Counted from the stretch's first letter, positions 19,787-31,438 are shown. The stretch is DNA of 64,000 nt from Deinococcus sonorensis KR-87 (GCF_040256395.1 NZ_CP158299.1:1207501-1271500), one strand, 5' to 3'. Notes: generated from the sequence alone by a model not told the origin. Numbers and translations are program-made.

Positions 19787-21808
19787 ATGCCCGTACGGAA
19801 CGTTTCGGTCGCCGCGCACAGCAGCGCGGGAAAAACCACGCTCACCGAGGCTCTGCTGCACGTCAGCGGAGCCGTTTCGCGTCCGGGGTCGGTGGACGAC
19901 GGCACCAGCGTCTCGGATCACACCGAGGCTGAGCGGGCGCGCGGCTTCAGTATCCAGAGCAGCGTGGTGCAGCTGAGATTGGGCGAGACGGTCGTCAACC
20001 TGCTCGACACCCCCGGCTACGCTGACTTCGTGCGCGAGATCAGAGGTGCGATCCGGGCCGCCGACAGCGTGCTGGTGCTGGTGAGTGCGGTGAGCGGGGT
20101 GGAGGTGGGCACCGAGCGGGTGTGGGCCACCGCCGACCGCTTCAACATGCCGCGCATCGTGCTGATGTCCAAGATGGACCGCGAACGCGCCGACTTCTAC
20201 GCGGTGCTGTCGGACATCCGGGCCAGCCTGAAGGGGCCATGTGTGGCGGCCAGCCTGCCGATCGGGCAGGAGGCGCAGTTCGAGGGGGTGGTGGACCTGC
20301 TGACCCGCCGGGCGATCCGGGACGGTCAGCCGGACGGGCCGGTGCCGGACGACCTGACCGGGCTGGTGGAGACGTACCGCACCCAGCTGATCGAGGCGAT
20401 CGTGGAAACCGACGACGCCCTGGTGGAGCGCTACCTGGAAGGGGAGACGCTCGACGACCAGGAGCTGCGGGCCGCCTACCTGCGGGCGGTGCATGCCGGG
20501 CTGCTGTATCCGGTGCTGCCGGTGAGTGCGGTACGCCAGATCGGTCTGGCGCCGCTCACCACGCTGATGGTGGACGGCCTGCGCAGCCCCGAGGAGCGCG
20601 GGCCGCTCACCGGACAGGACGGCCAGAAGCGCGAGCCGACGCCGGACGCGCCGTTCAGCGCGCGGGTGTGGCGCACCAGCGTGGACCCCTATCTGGGCCG
20701 GGTGGCCTACCTGCGCGTCTGGAGTGGCCGGCTGCATGCCGGCGACACGCTGCTGAACAGCACCATCCGGCTGGAGGTGCGCCCCGCCCACCTGTACACC
20801 GTGAACGGCAAGGACCTGACCGAGGTGAGTGAGCTGAGCGCCGGCATGCTAGGTGCCATCACCCGGGTGGAGGCGCACACCGGCGACACGCTCTGTGACC
20901 CGGCGGCCCCGATCCAGTACGACCCGCTGATCCTGCCGGACCCAGTGCATACGGTGGCGCTGCACCCGCGCACCCGCCAGGACGAGGACCGGCTGTCGGC
21001 CGCCATGCAGCGGCTGCTGGAAGAGGACCCCACCCTGCGCTACGACCACGACCCGGACACCGGCGAGCTGACGCTGTCGGGCATGGGCGACCTGCATCTG
21101 GACATCGCGGTGCAGAAGCTGGCGGCGTTGGGAGTCGCGCTGGACACCAGCACCCCGAAGATCGCCTACCGAGAGACGCTGCGCGGCACCGCCCAGGCGC
21201 AGGGCAAGCACAAGAAACAGTCGGGCGGCCACGGGCAGTACGGCGACTGCACCGTGCGGCTGGAGCCGTCGGCGGCCTATACCTTCGGCAGCGAGGTGGT
21301 GGGCGGGGCCATTCCCGGCAAGTACCTGCCAGCCATCGAGAAGGGCGTGCAGGAGGCGATGCGGCGCGGCGTGCTGGCCGGCTACCCGGTGCAGGGCGTG
21401 CGGGTGGCGGTGCTGACCGGCAGCTACCACGAGGTGGACAGCAGCGAGCAGGCGTTCCGGATGGCCGGGGCGCTGGCGTTCCGGGCGGCGGCGCAGCAGG
21501 CCCGACCGGTGCTGCAGGAGCCGGTGATGACGCTGCGGGTGCGGGTGCCGGCCCAGTACACCGGCGACATCATCAGCGACCTGCAGACCCGCCGGGCGCG
21601 GGTGCAGGGCATGGAGCCGGAAGGCACCGTCATTGTGATCAGCGCGGCGGTGCCGCAGGCGGAAGTGCAGGCCTACAGCGCGGCGCTGCGCAGCATGACC
21701 GGCGACCGGGGTGCCTACAGCCTGAAGTTCTCCGGCTATCAGGACGTGCCGCAGGCGCTGGCCGAGCGCATCATCGCCGAGCGGCAGCGCGAGCTGGCCC
21801 AGGGCTGA
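19787..21808 (+). CDS. Elongation factor G-like translational GTPase
   Basis: The protein has 673 residues and the EF-G domain order: GTPase, domain II, III, IV with [18 protein letters not shown], and V. The P-loop reads AHSSAGKTT (10-18), switch [10 protein letters not shown] instead of DTPGHVDF, and the G4 motif SKMD instead of NKMD. The switch II histidine used in canonical GTPase activation is replaced by Tyr. This is also seen in EF-G paralogues such as mycobacterial FusA2, so it is a second, specialised copy rather than the main elongation factor. Frames open upstream to 19688, but the Shine-Dalgarno and homology place the start at 19787. Confidence 0.9.
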   Translation: MPVRNVSVAAHSSAGKTTLTEALLHVSGAVSRPGSVDDGTSVSDHTEAERARGFSIQSSVVQLRLGETVVNLLDTPGYADFVREIRGAIRAADSVLVLVSAVSGVEVGTERVWATADRFNMPRIVLMSKMDRERADFYAVLSDIRASLKGPCVAASLPIGQEAQFEGVVDLLTRRAIRDGQPDGPVPDDLTGLVETYRTQLIEAIVETDDALVERYLEGETLDDQELRAAYLRAVHAGLLYPVLPVSAVRQIGLAPLTTLMVDGLRSPEERGPLTGQDGQKREPTPDAPFSARVWRTSVDPYLGRVAYLRVWSGRLHAGDTLLNSTIRLEVRPAHLYTVNGKDLTEVSELSAGMLGAITRVEAHTGDTLCDPAAPIQYDPLILPDPVHTVALHPRTRQDEDRLSAAMQRLLEEDPTLRYDHDPDTGELTLSGMGDLHLDIAVQKLAALGVALDTSTPKIAYRETLRGTAQAQGKHKKQSGGHGQYGDCTVRLEPSAAYTFGSEVVGGAIPGKYLPAIEKGVQEAMRRGVLAGYPVQGVRVAVLTGSYHEVDSSEQAFRMAGALAFRAAAQQARPVLQEPVMTLRVRVPAQYTGDIISDLQTRRARVQGMEPEGTVIVISAAVPQAEVQAYSAALRSMTGDRGAYSLKFSGYQDVPQALAERIIAERQRELAQG

Positions 21809-21871
21809 AGCGGGCCGGGCGGTGGGCGGGGCGCTTGTGCGGCCTCCCCGGCGGCGCTACTGTCGCAGACG

Positions 21872-23122
21872 ATGACTGTCCTGCCGGCTGTGCCCTTTCC
21901 GGCGGTGGTGCCCGGCGATCCTCGCCCGGACGCCCCGGCCCTGACCGCCCGTGGCCCCTTCCCGGTGGGGGTGCTGACCCTGACGGTGCAGCACCCGGAT
22001 CAGCTGGACGTGGTGGCGGCGCTGGCCCAGCCCACCCTGCCGGACCCGCTGCCGCGCTCGGAGCGGCGGCTGACGGTGGAGGTGTGGTATCCGGCCCGGC
22101 TGGCGGACGGTCAGCTGGAGCAGATCCACTACGCCGACCGCGTGGTGCCCGCCCCGGGCCAGCCGGCAACGCCCCTGGAGTGGCTGGGGCGCGCTGTCCG
22201 CGACGCGGCGCCCGAGCCGCAGGGCGGTCCCCACCCGCTGGTGCTGGTGTCGCACGGCTACCCCGGCAGCCGCTACCTGCTCAGCTACCTGTGCGAGAAC
22301 CTGGCCAGCAAGGGCTACGTGGTGGCCGCCATCGACCACACCGACAGCACCTACGCCGATCTGGCCGCCTTCGCCAGCACCCTGCTGAACCGGCCCCTCG
22401 ACGATCAGGTCGTGCTGGACCGGCTGGACGCACTCTCGGCCCCGGGCAGCGGGTCCCCGCTCAGCGGCCTGCTGGACACCTCCCGCACCGCCCTGATCGG
22501 CTACAGCATGGGCGGCTACGGGGCGCTGAACTTCGCCGGGGCCGGGTTTGCCCCGCAGACGCTGGCGTTCGTGCCGGGCGGCGCGCTGGCCGGCCGCCTG
22601 AGCGGGGCCTACACGGTGGACCCCCGGCTGAAGGCCATCGTGACCTTCGCGCCGTGGGGCGGCCCGTCGGCGGTGCGGGGCCTGGGTGTTCCAGCAGCCG
22701 AGTTCGGCGTCTGGGATGCCGAGGGCCTGGCGGGCGTGCGGGTGCCCTGCCTGTTCATTGCCGGCGACCAGGACGACGTGTCCGGATACCGGGACGGGGT
22801 GCGGGCCCTGTTCGAGCGCGCCGTTCACTCGGAGCGCCGCATGGTGGTGTACCGGAACGCCCGGCACAACGTGGCGCCCAACCCGCCGCCGCCCGCCGCC
22901 GACACCCTGGCCCCCTACATGCACTACGCCGAACCCGCCTGGGACGCGCGCCGCCTGAACGACCTGAACTGCCATTTCGTGACGGCCTTCCTGAACGCCC
23001 AGCTCAAGGGCGAGACGGAGGCGCTGACCTACCTGGACGCCCCGGACGGCCCCGGCGAACTGAAGGGCTTCCCGGCGCGCACGTCGCTGGGCATCGAGCT
23101 GCACCGGCGGCCGGCGAGGTAG
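21872..23122 (+). CDS. Alpha/beta hydrolase (PAF-acetylhydrolase/dienelactone hydrolase-like)
   Basis: This 416-residue alpha/beta hydrolase has the oxyanion region SHGYPGSR (127-134), the nucleophile elbow GYSMGGYG (Ser212), a probable acid in [12 protein letters not shown] and a His in [13 protein letters not shown]. No signal peptide is seen. The layout resembles bacterial platelet-activating factor acetylhydrolase-type esterases; the substrate is unknown. TACTGT (21858-21863) ends eight bases before the ATG. The stop lies two bases from the stop of the convergent methyltransferase gene. Confidence 0.82.
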   Translation: MTVLPAVPFPAVVPGDPRPDAPALTARGPFPVGVLTLTVQHPDQLDVVAALAQPTLPDPLPRSERRLTVEVWYPARLADGQLEQIHYADRVVPAPGQPATPLEWLGRAVRDAAPEPQGGPHPLVLVSHGYPGSRYLLSYLCENLASKGYVVAAIDHTDSTYADLAAFASTLLNRPLDDQVVLDRLDALSAPGSGSPLSGLLDTSRTALIGYSMGGYGALNFAGAGFAPQTLAFVPGGALAGRLSGAYTVDPRLKAIVTFAPWGGPSAVRGLGVPAAEFGVWDAEGLAGVRVPCLFIAGDQDDVSGYRDGVRALFERAVHSERRMVVYRNARHNVAPNPPPPAADTLAPYMHYAEPAWDARRLNDLNCHFVTAFLNAQLKGETEALTYLDAPDGPGELKGFPARTSLGIELHRRPAR

Positions 23123-23124
23123 GG

Positions 23125-24339
23125 CTACTTCAGCCGCAGGAAAATGGCCTTCAGGTACTCGGCCTCCGGGAAGCTGGCGTGGTGGTCCGGGGCGTGCTGC
23201 CACGTGCCGAGTTCCTCCACGGTGCGGCCACTGCGCCGGGCCGCCTCGCGCACCACCGTGTAGAACTCCTCGGCCGACACATGCGCCGAGCACGACGCCG
23301 AGACCAGCACGCCTTCCGGCTCCAGCATCCGGATGGCCCCGGAGGCGAGCCGCCCGTAGGCGCGGATGGCGGCCTCGCGCTCACTCTCGCGGCGGGCCAG
23401 CGAGGGCGGGTCCAGCACGATCAGCCCGAACGGCTGCTGCGGGGTCTGCAGCCACTCGAACACGTCGGCCTGCACCGTCTGATGCCGGGCGGCGGCCACC
23501 TGCGGCAGCGCGCGGTTCAGCGCGAAGTTGCGCTCGGCGCTGGCCAGCGCGTGCCGGCTGATGTCGAGGCTCAGCACCTCGCGGGCGCCGCCCCGCGCCG
23601 CGTACAGCGAGAAGCCGCCCGAGAAGCTGAAGGCGTTCAGCACCCGCCGCCCGGCCGAGAGCCGCTCCACCCGGCGGCGGTTCTCACGCTGGTCCAGAAA
23701 GAACCCGGTCTTCTGGCCCTGGCGCACCTCGGCTTCAAAGTGCAGCCCGGATTCCTGAAACACCACCGCGTCAGTGTCCAGGGTGCCGCGCAGCAGCTGA
23801 CCGTCGTGCAGCCCAGCCGCTCCCGCCGCCGCCTGAATGTTGCGGCTCAGCCTCAGCACCACCCGCATCTCCGGGAACCGCTCCTCCAGCAGGGTCAGCA
23901 GCCGCTCCAGGTGTGGGAACCACGCGGCGGTGTAGAGCTTGAGCACCAGCGTGCCCGCGTAGCGGTCCAGCACCAGGCCCGGCCAGCCGTCGCTCTCGCC
24001 GTTGACGAGGCGGTAGCCGTCGGTCCGGGCATCAAAGAGGCCGGCGCGGCGGTCCAGGGCCGCGTCCAGCCGCTGCGCCCACCACCGGTCGTCCACCGTC
24101 TGCGGTTTGCCCACGTGCAGCACCCGCAGCCGGATGGGAGAGGCCGGGTCATAGAGCCCGATGGCCAGGAAGCGGTCCTGCCGGTCGTAGACCACCGCCA
24201 GTTCACCCGCCTCGCCGGGGCGGTTCTGCTGCTGGATGCTGCTCTCGTACAGCCAGGGGTGGCCGCCGCGCAGCCGGGCCTGGGCCGGAGCGCTGACGCG
24301 CAGGCGCAGGCGGGGGAGGGCAGGGGCGGCGTCGGGCAT
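23125..24339 (-). CDS. 23S rRNA (cytosine-C5) methyltransferase, RlmI-like
   Basis: The 404-residue protein has an N-terminal PUA-type RNA-binding region ([20 protein letters not shown]), a central segment ([19 protein letters not shown]) and a class I methyltransferase domain. The last contains [42 protein letters not shown] and SASCSAHVS with the presumed catalytic Cys. It should methylate a cytosine in 23S rRNA with S-adenosylmethionine. The exact base (E. coli C1962 or a Thermus-type site) is not certain. TACACT (24348-24353) ends eight bases before the ATG, so the mRNA is nearly leaderless. Confidence 0.87.
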   Translation of the reverse strand: MPDAAPALPRLRLRVSAPAQARLRGGHPWLYESSIQQQNRPGEAGELAVVYDRQDRFLAIGLYDPASPIRLRVLHVGKPQTVDDRWWAQRLDAALDRRAGLFDARTDGYRLVNGESDGWPGLVLDRYAGTLVLKLYTAAWFPHLERLLTLLEERFPEMRVVLRLSRNIQAAAGAAGLHDGQLLRGTLDTDAVVFQESGLHFEAEVRQGQKTGFFLDQRENRRRVERLSAGRRVLNAFSFSGGFSLYAARGGAREVLSLDISRHALASAERNFALNRALPQVAAARHQTVQADVFEWLQTPQQPFGLIVLDPPSLARRESEREAAIRAYGRLASGAIRMLEPEGVLVSASCSAHVSAEEFYTVVREAARRSGRTVEELGTWQHAPDHHASFPEAEYLKAIFLRLK

Positions 24340-24393
24340 GGCGAGCCAGTGTAGCGGATGCGGACAGGGCCGGGAGGGGGGACGCTCACCATA

Positions 24394-24427
24394 CAGGCGG
24401 GAGGGCCCGCCTGAGCCCTCCCGCCTG
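24394..24427 (-). terminator. Hairpin after the pullulanase gene
   Basis: A 12-bp perfect stem (24394-24405 with 24416-24427) and a 10-base loop begin 14 bases after the pullulanase stop. No clear T run follows. Confidence 0.6.
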
Positions 24428-24441
24428 AAGTTGCCTGAACC

Positions 24442-27400
24442 TTACTTGCCGACAAACACCGCTGTGGTCAGCGCGGGCACGCTCAGCGTGTTGCCGGTGG
24501 CCTTGCTCTGGCGCACCACCGGATCGCTGGACTGCGCCAGCACCGGGTGCAGGCTGAGCTTCAGCGGGGCCAGCGCCGGGTCCTTGACGCTGGTGGTCTG
24601 GCCGCTGCCGTTGAACACCACCACCACGTTGCGGTAGGGGTTCTGGGCGTTCACCGCGCCGGTCAGCCGCATCACGATCACGCCGGGCGTCTGCTGGGGG
24701 CCGGTATTCAGGAAGCTCAGCCCCTGCTGCACCTGCTGGGCCGTCTGCATCCGGAACAGCGGGGTGCTGTAACGCACCCGCAGCATCTCCTGGAAGTGCT
24801 GGGTGGCGCGCTGGGTGTCCTGGGCGCTGGGCTTCAGGGCCGGGTTGCCCAACAGCGTCTTGTACAGCGGCCAGTTGTCCTTGTTCTTGTCGGCGGGCGG
24901 CAGGCCGTGGCCGAAGCCGTTGTCCTTGCCGGTCCAGTCCAGGGTGTTGAACCAGTCGCCGCTGTTGTAGCTGTCGGTGTCGAAGCTCTTGCTGCGCAGC
25001 AGGTCGTCGCCCGCCTGGAAGAAGGGAATGCCCTGGCCCAGCAGGATCAGGCTGTTGGCGAGGTCCTGCATCCGCACGCGGGTGGCTTCCGGCGCGTTGA
25101 GGGGTGCCTTGAGCGTCACCGCGTCGAATAGCGTCTGGTTGTCGTGCGCGGAGGCGTAGTTGATGCTCTCCTGCGGGCTGGCCGCGTAGCCGGTGGGCGC
25201 GCCGTTGTAGTCCACCTGGGCGCCGGTCACGGTCTTGCCGGTCATGTCGGTCAGGCGGTAGTCGCGCAGGTTGCCGGTCAGGCCCACCCGCAACTGGTCG
25301 CTGAGGTGCAGCAGCCGCGCCACGTCGGTGTTCTGCTTCTGGCCGTTCGGCACGCCCACCAGCCCGGTGGCGAAGCCCTGGTCCTGCAGGCCGCCGAAGG
25401 GGTTACCGCCGCGCACCGCGTCGCGGATGCGGTCGTTGAAGGTGCCGATGCCCTGGCCGTACATGTTGATCTGGGTGGCGTTCTTGCCGCGCTTGTTGCC
25501 CTGCACCTCCCCGAAGTCCCAGCCCTCGCCGTACAGGTAGATGCGCTTGCCGTCCACGCCGTCCTTCTGCACCGTCAGGCTGTCGAGCATCTGGCGGGCC
25601 GCCTGCATGTCGGCCACCATGTGGTGCCCCATCAGGTCGAAGCGGAAGCCGTCAATCTTGTACTGGGTGGCGTACAGGCGCAGCGTGTCGAGCATCAGGC
25701 GGCGCATCATGGTGTGCTCGGTGGCGGTGTTGCTGCAGCAGGTGCTGTTCTCCACCGCGCCGTCCAGGTTCAGCCGCTGGTAGTAGCCGGGCACGATGCG
25801 GTCCAGCACGCTGGTGCTGGCCTCGCCGCTGGCCGCCGTGTGGTTGAACACCACGTCCTGAATGACGCGCAGGCCCGCCTGGTTCAGGCTCATCACCATC
25901 TGGCGGTACTCCCGGGTGCGCTGGTCCGGATTCACGGCGTAGCTGCCTTCAGGGGTCAGGTAGTGGTAGGGGTCGTAGCCCCAGTTGTAGGCGTCCTGGT
26001 CGCGCACGGCTGCCACTGCTGCCTGCTGCTGGTCACTGTCGGGTGGCAGCTTGGAGAGGTCCGGGGTGGCCTTCCACTTCGCCCTGTTCTCCTCGATGGT
26101 GGCGATGTCGAAGGTGGGCAGCAGGTGGACGGCCTTCAGGCCCGCCGTCGCCAGCGCCCTCAGGTGCTGCATGCCGCTGCTGTTCACCTGCGTGAACGCC
26201 AGGTACGTGCCGCGCTGCGCCGCCGGCACCGTGGGGTCGCTGGCGCTGAAGTCGCGCAGGTGCAGCTCGTAGATCGAGAGGTCGTTGACGCTCGCCAGCG
26301 CCGGCTTTTTAAGGGCGTCCCAGCCGGCCGGTTTCTGGGCGGCGTCCGAGAGGTCCGCGATCACCGAGCGCTCGCTGTTCAGGGTCAGCGCCACCGAGTA
26401 GGGGTCGGTGACGAGGTTCGTCTCCACCTTGCCGGTGCTGGGCGCGTAGACCTTCACCTCATAGCGGTAGCTGCGGCCCTTCCAGCTGGCGTCGCCCGCA
26501 ATACTCCAGACGCCCTGGGCGTTGCGGGTCATCGGGAGCGTTTGCTCACCCGTGCCGGCCGCGTCCGAGAGGCGCAGCTGCACGCTCTGGGCGGTGGGCG
26601 CCCACAGGCTCAGGCTCGGCTTGCCGGCCGTCCAGGTCAGCCCCAGCGGGCCGGTGTAGCTGTACAGGTCGTCCAGCACGCCCGGCACCTGCAGGCTGGT
26701 GGCGTCCACCAGCTTGCCGGCCGGGGTCACGCTGTCCAGCGCCAGCTGACCGCGCAGCGCTTCGGGCACCTGGGCGGCCTCCTCCGGACGTACCGACACC
26801 AGCGCGTAGCCACTCAGGTACGGGTACTTGGCCTTCAGGGCCGCCGTCATGCCGCCCTCCACCGGAATCAGCGGCAAGCTCTGCCCCCCGGTGATGCCGG
26901 TGGCCGTCAGCTTCAGGTCGCCCGCCGGGCTGTAGTGCAGGTTCAGCAGGGCGCCGTTCGCCACCAGCTCCGGCTTCACCGCGATCAGGCTGCGGGTCAG
27001 AAAGTGGGCCTGGGCCTTGCTCAGATCACCGATCTGCTGGGCCGTCACATCCGGCTTCTGGGTGTACACCTTGCTGTCTCCGCTGATGATCCAGGCCTGG
27101 TTGCCCGCGCTGGCCGGCAGGCTCTGGTCCGGCCCCGGGTCCTTGTTGTCGCCCTGGTGCACGATGAAGTTCAGCTTCTGCCAGCCTTCCTTCATCGGCA
27201 CGTCCCAGTAGGCGCCGAAGCTGTTCTTGCCGGTCTGCGGCAGCGGCTTGGTCCACTCCACCTGAGCGGTGGTGTCCTCCCAGACGTGCAGCCCCCAGCC
27301 CTGGTAGTTGCCGTCTGGACGGTAGTAGTTCACGCGGGCGTAGCCGGCCGGCACCGCCGGGTCAGCGGCCTGCGCGGTGGCGGCGGTGGGCGCGATGGTG

Positions 27401-27447
27401 GCGGCAGCCAGCAGCGCGACGGTCAACAGCGTCACGGGTCGTTTCAT
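24442..27447 (-). CDS. pulA: Secreted type I pullulanase (GH13)
   Basis: This 1001-residue exported enzyme hydrolyses alpha-1,6 branches of pullulan, glycogen and starch. It has a Sec signal peptide (1-28, ending ATAQA), a CBM41/PUD domain (about 35-130), a CBM48-like domain (about 265-360) and the catalytic barrel. The type I motif YNWGYDP is at 487-493, DVVFNHT at 531-537, the nucleophile in GFRFD (Asp604) and the acid in YGEGWDFG (Glu641). A C-terminal pullulanase domain follows. The frame is open to 27711, but only the ATG at 27447 gives a signal peptide. TACACT (27460-27465) ends 12 bases upstream. Neighbours do not form a starch operon. Confidence 0.95.
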   Translation of the reverse strand: MKRPVTLLTVALLAAATIAPTAATAQAADPAVPAGYARVNYYRPDGNYQGWGLHVWEDTTAQVEWTKPLPQTGKNSFGAYWDVPMKEGWQKLNFIVHQGDNKDPGPDQSLPASAGNQAWIISGDSKVYTQKPDVTAQQIGDLSKAQAHFLTRSLIAVKPELVANGALLNLHYSPAGDLKLTATGITGGQSLPLIPVEGGMTAALKAKYPYLSGYALVSVRPEEAAQVPEALRGQLALDSVTPAGKLVDATSLQVPGVLDDLYSYTGPLGLTWTAGKPSLSLWAPTAQSVQLRLSDAAGTGEQTLPMTRNAQGVWSIAGDASWKGRSYRYEVKVYAPSTGKVETNLVTDPYSVALTLNSERSVIADLSDAAQKPAGWDALKKPALASVNDLSIYELHLRDFSASDPTVPAAQRGTYLAFTQVNSSGMQHLRALATAGLKAVHLLPTFDIATIEENRAKWKATPDLSKLPPDSDQQQAAVAAVRDQDAYNWGYDPYHYLTPEGSYAVNPDQRTREYRQMVMSLNQAGLRVIQDVVFNHTAASGEASTSVLDRIVPGYYQRLNLDGAVENSTCCSNTATEHTMMRRLMLDTLRLYATQYKIDGFRFDLMGHHMVADMQAARQMLDSLTVQKDGVDGKRIYLYGEGWDFGEVQGNKRGKNATQINMYGQGIGTFNDRIRDAVRGGNPFGGLQDQGFATGLVGVPNGQKQNTDVARLLHLSDQLRVGLTGNLRDYRLTDMTGKTVTGAQVDYNGAPTGYAASPQESINYASAHDNQTLFDAVTLKAPLNAPEATRVRMQDLANSLILLGQGIPFFQAGDDLLRSKSFDTDSYNSGDWFNTLDWTGKDNGFGHGLPPADKNKDNWPLYKTLLGNPALKPSAQDTQRATQHFQEMLRVRYSTPLFRMQTAQQVQQGLSFLNTGPQQTPGVIVMRLTGAVNAQNPYRNVVVVFNGSGQTTSVKDPALAPLKLSLHPVLAQSSDPVVRQSKATGNTLSVPALTTAVFVGK

Positions 27448-27538
27448 GATGGTGTCGGCAGTGTACCCTGCCCGCCGGTGCCAATGGAAGCGCATCCACG
27501 CCGGCGTGCCTGCTGCAGTCGGTCTATGCTGGAACACC

Positions 27539-28669
27539 GTGCTCAGACCTTCGCCAGGACCGCTTTCTGCCGCCCACCCGACCGGCCGGGGCCGCCTTCG
27601 CCGCGCCCTGGGAGGGCTGTGCTGCGTGCTGGGCAGCCTGGTCGGCGCCGCTCCCTTGCCCGCCGGGCCCGCCACCTGTGGTCCAGGGGTGACGGCCCCG
27701 GCGCCGGCCACGCCACTGCCGGCCAGCGTGTCGGGCCGGGTGGACTTCTACGCGGCGCGCTACGACCCGCGCACCCTTCAACCGAAAGCGGCGCTGGCGC
27801 TGGGACAGGCCAATGCCGTGCACCCGCTGGCCAGCAGTTTCAAGCCGCTGGTGGTGCAGGCGATCCTGCAGGACGTGGATGCGGGCCGCTTCACCCTCTC
27901 GCACACCTTCACCGCGACCGCCGCCACCCGCAGCATCGAGGGCTACCCGCCCGGGCCCACGGCCCTGAGTGAGCTGGTGAAGCGGGCCATCGTCCGCTCG
28001 GACAACACCGCCAGTGACCTGTTGCAGCTGGCCTACGGCCCGGTGCGGCTGGCCCGGCGGGTGCAGCAGCTCAGTCCCTGTACCACCGTGCTGCTCACCA
28101 CCAAGGCGTGGTGGGCCGCTCAGGCGGGGCTCAGCGCCGGTGTGCTGGGCCCGGACACCGGGGCGGGCGCGCTCGCCTATGCGGGGCTCCCGTTTGACCA
28201 GCGTTTACAGCAGGCGGGCCGGCTGATCGCGGCCTCCCAGCAGGTGAGCGGCCCGCAGGTGGAGGCCGCCCTGGACCGCTACTTTCATGGGCCCCAGTAC
28301 CTGCCGGCCCTGGAGCTGGCGTTGCAGAACACCAGCACGCCGCAGGCCTACACCGACCTGATGGTCCGCACCCTCTCCGGGGCCGGGTTACAGGCGGAGA
28401 CGCGCCAGCTGTTTCGCCGGGTGCTGGCCGCGGGCTGCTGTCAGCCGAAACTGCCCAGGCTGCGGGCCAGCTACTGGGCCAGCAAGGCAGGCAGCGGCTG
28501 GCGGCTCCTGACCCTGACCGGCCTCGTGGAGCTGCCGGGCGGCGACCTGCTCGCCTACAGCTATTTCAATGACAACAGCGCCACCACCGACGCTGAGCTG
28601 ATGGAGCTGCAGCTGCCGGTGGTGGTGCGCTGGATCGAGTCGGGGTTGCTGTCGCTGGCCTCGCCGTGA
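27539..28669 (+). CDS. Class A beta-lactamase-fold serine hydrolase, exported
   Basis: From the GTG at 27539 the protein has 376 residues. A basic N-terminus and hydrophobic segment (about 20-42) suggest export. The serine penicillin-recognising motifs are present: SSFK (Ser99, Lys102), SDN (154-156) and KAGSG in place of KTG. The usual Glu166 region is not obvious to me. It could be a beta-lactamase or a DD-peptidase-like cell wall enzyme. TATGCT (27525-27530) ends eight bases before the GTG. It is divergent from pulA with 91 bases between starts. Confidence 0.8.
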   Translation: MLRPSPGPLSAAHPTGRGRLRRALGGLCCVLGSLVGAAPLPAGPATCGPGVTAPAPATPLPASVSGRVDFYAARYDPRTLQPKAALALGQANAVHPLASSFKPLVVQAILQDVDAGRFTLSHTFTATAATRSIEGYPPGPTALSELVKRAIVRSDNTASDLLQLAYGPVRLARRVQQLSPCTTVLLTTKAWWAAQAGLSAGVLGPDTGAGALAYAGLPFDQRLQQAGRLIAASQQVSGPQVEAALDRYFHGPQYLPALELALQNTSTPQAYTDLMVRTLSGAGLQAETRQLFRRVLAAGCCQPKLPRLRASYWASKAGSGWRLLTLTGLVELPGGDLLAYSYFNDNSATTDAELMELQLPVVVRWIESGLLSLASP

Positions 28670-28679
28670 GGAGGAGGGC

Positions 28680-29126
28680 TCAGGGCGTGGTCGGGTCCAC
28701 GGCCCCTGGCAGTAGCTGTTCGTCCACCACCAGCGTCTCGTACCCCAGCTGGACCGGCACGCTCCGCTGAACCGCGCGCCACTCCTTGTACACCTTGACC
28801 TCCTCGACCACGTGCGGCACCTTGGTCACCTCGGCCATCTCGGTGTACAGCAGCAGTTCGCGCGGTTCCCCGGCCGGCAGCAGCACACCGTCCAGATAAA
28901 CGTCCGGCCCTCCGCTCTTCGTCTCGATCACCAGCACTTCGCTCATCAGCTCGACCGTCAGCACTTCCTGACGCTGCCGCAGCTCACGCCGCACCACCAC
29001 AGTGCCGGCCTCGGCCCGCACCTTGTCCAGCGTGGCCCGCTCGGCCCGCAGTTCCAGTCGCCCCACCAGTTCGCGCGTGTCGCTCTGGACGCTCACCGGC
29101 TGGGTCGGATCATGGGAATCAGTCAT
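28680..29126 (-). CDS. DUF2382 domain protein
   Basis: The 148-residue soluble protein has the pattern of the DUF2382 domain: REL..VGRLELRAERATLDKVRAEAGTVVVRRELRQRQEVLTVEL, then an EEVKVYKEWRAVQRSVPV segment. Such proteins accompany PRC-barrel stress proteins in Deinococcus and cyanobacteria; their molecular role is unknown. Shine-Dalgarno AAGGAG lies ten bases before the ATG. A paralogue lies directly upstream (29200-30108), separated by a very stable hairpin. Transcription from the upstream promoter may read through or stop there. Confidence 0.8.
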   Translation of the reverse strand: MTDSHDPTQPVSVQSDTRELVGRLELRAERATLDKVRAEAGTVVVRRELRQRQEVLTVELMSEVLVIETKSGGPDVYLDGVLLPAGEPRELLLYTEMAEVTKVPHVVEEVKVYKEWRAVQRSVPVQLGYETLVVDEQLLPGAVDPTTP

Positions 29127-29149
29127 GGCAGGTCTGCTCCTTCGGGGAC

Positions 29150-29190
29150 GAACAACGCCGGGGCAGTACAGGGCTGCCCCGGCGTTGTTC
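29150..29190 (-). terminator. Perfect 17-bp hairpin between two DUF2382 genes
   Basis: Arms 29150-29166 and 29174-29190 are exact complements around a seven-base loop. No T tract follows the second arm on the minus strand, so it may be a partial terminator, a processing site or an mRNA end protector. Confidence 0.65.
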
Positions 29191-29199
29191 TCACCGCGC

Positions 29200-30108
29200 T
29201 TAGCGGCGGTTGGTGTCGTTGACGTCGATGCCGCGGGTGCCGGTGTCTTCCAGCATGTCCTCGGTGCGCGACTGACGGTTGGTCAGGGTGTCGGCGCTCT
29301 GGGTGGTCACCTCACCGGTCTTGGTGACATCGAGCACTTCCTTGCCCACCGTCTCGCTGAAGGTGCGCTGCTCGGTTTCGGTGCGCTTGCCCACCTCGAC
29401 CTCTTCGGTCACGTAGGCCTGCTTCTGCACGTTGGCGCGCTCGGCCTCCAGGTCCACCCGGATGGTCTCGCTGTCGTTGCCCAGCGTCACATTGCCGTCC
29501 ACCGGACGCGGCTCGCTGAGCGGGTGACGCTCAATGACCACCTCGTCGTGCGAGAGCGTGACGTTCACGTTCTCGGTGCGCGTCTCGAGGTGCTTGCCCA
29601 CCTCGACCGAGCCCGCCTGGTAGCGGTCTTTGTTGACCAGCAGGCGCTCTTCCAGCAGCTGCAGACGGTCCGGGGTCCGGAACATCGCGTCGTTGTCGCG
29701 GTCCACGGTGCGGCTGGTGGTGGCGGTGGTGTCCATGCTGGCGTTCATGGTGGTGCCGCGCAGCACGCGCTCGTCGGCCATCTGGGCGTCGTCGTTGTAG
29801 TCCTGACCCACGGTGTACTGGTTCAGGTCACGGACCTGATCCTTGGTGAGGCTGTCGATGTACACCGCGTCCTGCTCGAAGCGCGCCAGGCCCACCGGCA
29901 CCAGCACTTCCTTGCTGGTGAACCAGCTGCCCACGTCCACGATCAGGTAGCGGATGCGTCCGCCCTCTTCGGTCAGCGCGCCGCGCACGGTGCCGAGCTT
30001 CTCGTTGTTGGCCCCGTAGGCCACTTCACCGGTGGGATCGTAGACGTCACCGGAGAGGTCGTAGTTGCGGTCACGGGTCAGGTCCGACAGGGGAATCAGT
30101 CTACTCAT
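29200..30108 (-). CDS. PRC-barrel and DUF2382 stress protein
   Basis: The protein has 302 residues. An N-terminal PRC-barrel (about 1-85, with [25 protein letters not shown] and [11 protein letters not shown]) is followed by a linker and a C-terminal DUF2382 domain (about 165-290, [30 protein letters not shown] and [22 protein letters not shown]). Members are linked to general stress and desiccation responses, but the activity is unknown. The start is fixed by AGGAG eight bases before the ATG and by the PRC domain. The 268 bases upstream to the divergent nitrilase gene have an A/T-rich patch (TTTACATAGCC and GAACTATCTG on the minus strand), but no clear consensus promoter is visible. Confidence 0.88.
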   Translation of the reverse strand: MSRLIPLSDLTRDRNYDLSGDVYDPTGEVAYGANNEKLGTVRGALTEEGGRIRYLIVDVGSWFTSKEVLVPVGLARFEQDAVYIDSLTKDQVRDLNQYTVGQDYNDDAQMADERVLRGTTMNASMDTTATTSRTVDRDNDAMFRTPDRLQLLEERLLVNKDRYQAGSVEVGKHLETRTENVNVTLSHDEVVIERHPLSEPRPVDGNVTLGNDSETIRVDLEAERANVQKQAYVTEEVEVGKRTETEQRTFSETVGKEVLDVTKTGEVTTQSADTLTNRQSRTEDMLEDTGTRGIDVNDTNRR

Positions 30109-30364
30109 CAGGGTTGCTCCTTTGGGGTGCACGGTCAGGTCGGAGGAGAAGTCGTGTGCAGATAGTTCACACTGTGACCCCGGATTCCTTGCCCTTTTCC
30201 CAAAAACGGTGAAGGTGGTAAAGACCGTGAACGTGTGCTCAACGCTTTTGAGGCTATGTAAAGGGCGTCTCAAGTTGAAGGCCGGTGGCTCCCGGTCCGC
30301 GCCCATGAAGGCGGGTGCGGATGGTCGGCCGTCCCGCGTCATGGCAGCTGCCGGCCCTGGGCTC

Positions 30365-30370
30365 TAGACT
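30365..30370 (+). promoter_or_regulatory. -10 box of leaderless nitrilase gene
   Basis: TAGACT ends six bases before the ATG at 30377. Confidence 0.7.
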
Positions 30371-30376
30371 CGGCCC

Positions 30377-31303
30377 ATGTCGATTCGTGTGGCCGCCTCC
30401 GCCTATCCGTGCCAGCGTCCGGCCCACTGGGACGAGTACGCCGCCGCCCTGGAGCGCTTCGTCGCCCAGGGGGTGGCGGAAGGAGCGCAGCTGCTGATGC
30501 TGCCGGAGTACGCCAGCCTGGAACTGGTGGCGCTGCTTCCACCCGCACTCTGGGACGACGTGCGGGCGCAGCTTCCGGCGCTGCAGCCGTTCCTGCCGGG
30601 CTTTCTGGACCTGCACGCCCGGCTGGCGCGCCATCACCGGGTCTACCTGCTGGCGGCCAGCCTGCCGGTGGAGGCCGCGCCCGGCCACTACGTCAACCGC
30701 GCCTATTTGTTCGGCCCGCATGGTGAGCGCTGGCAGCAGGACAAGCAGGTGATGACCCGCTTTGAGCGCGAGGAGTGGGGGGTAGAGGGCGGTGAGGGCC
30801 TGCACGTCTTCGACACCGAGCTGGGCCGAGTGGGCGTCAACATCTGCTACGACGCCGAGTTTCCGGCGCTGGCGCGGGCGCAGGCGGAGGCGGGCATGGA
30901 GCTGCTGCTGGTGCCGAGCTTCACCAGCGCCGCGCACGGCTACCACCGCGTCCGGGTGGGCAGCATGGCCCGCGCGCTGGAAAACCAGCTGTATGTGCTG
31001 CACGCGCCCTTCCTGGCCGACGCGCCCTGGACCTACGCCATCGAGACGGCGGTGGGCGCGGCGGCCATCTACGCGCCCAGCGATCCCGGCACGCTTCCCG
31101 GCGGCAACGGCCTGCCGGCCGACGGGGTGCTGGCGCTGGGCAGCATGAACGCCCCCGGCTGGCTCACGCACACCCTGGACCTCTCGCTGACCCGGGAGTT
31201 GCGGCGGGACGGTCAGGTGCTGAATACCCGCGACCATGACCGGGCGGTGGCCGGCGCCGCTGCCGGAGCCGCAGTTCAGGCAGCCCGGCGGCCAGTGGTC
31301 TGA
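30377..31303 (+). CDS. Carbon-nitrogen hydrolase (nitrilase superfamily)
   Basis: The 308-residue protein has the Glu-Lys-Cys catalytic triad of the superfamily: Glu44 in LLMLPEYAS, Lys123 in [10 protein letters not shown] and Cys157 in [12 protein letters not shown]. The downstream [29 protein letters not shown] segment is typical of amidase-type members. Substrates could be an amide, a carbamoyl compound or a nitrile. No operon partner is seen, and the mRNA is probably leaderless. The C-terminal 30 residues are Ala/Arg-rich and less conserved. Confidence 0.9.
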   Translation: MSIRVAASAYPCQRPAHWDEYAAALERFVAQGVAEGAQLLMLPEYASLELVALLPPALWDDVRAQLPALQPFLPGFLDLHARLARHHRVYLLAASLPVEAAPGHYVNRAYLFGPHGERWQQDKQVMTRFEREEWGVEGGEGLHVFDTELGRVGVNICYDAEFPALARAQAEAGMELLLVPSFTSAAHGYHRVRVGSMARALENQLYVLHAPFLADAPWTYAIETAVGAAAIYAPSDPGTLPGGNGLPADGVLALGSMNAPGWLTHTLDLSLTRELRRDGQVLNTRDHDRAVAGAAAGAAVQAARRPVV

Positions 31304-31438
31304 CCACCTGGTGAAGAGATGGCCTGGACAACTGTCCGCTCTGCGCCCGCAGCATCACGTCCAATCCGGCATGATAAGGGTCCGGGCCAGCGGAACGGCA
31401 GGCCCGACACGACCCGCATACGAGTGAGGTGACAGAAC

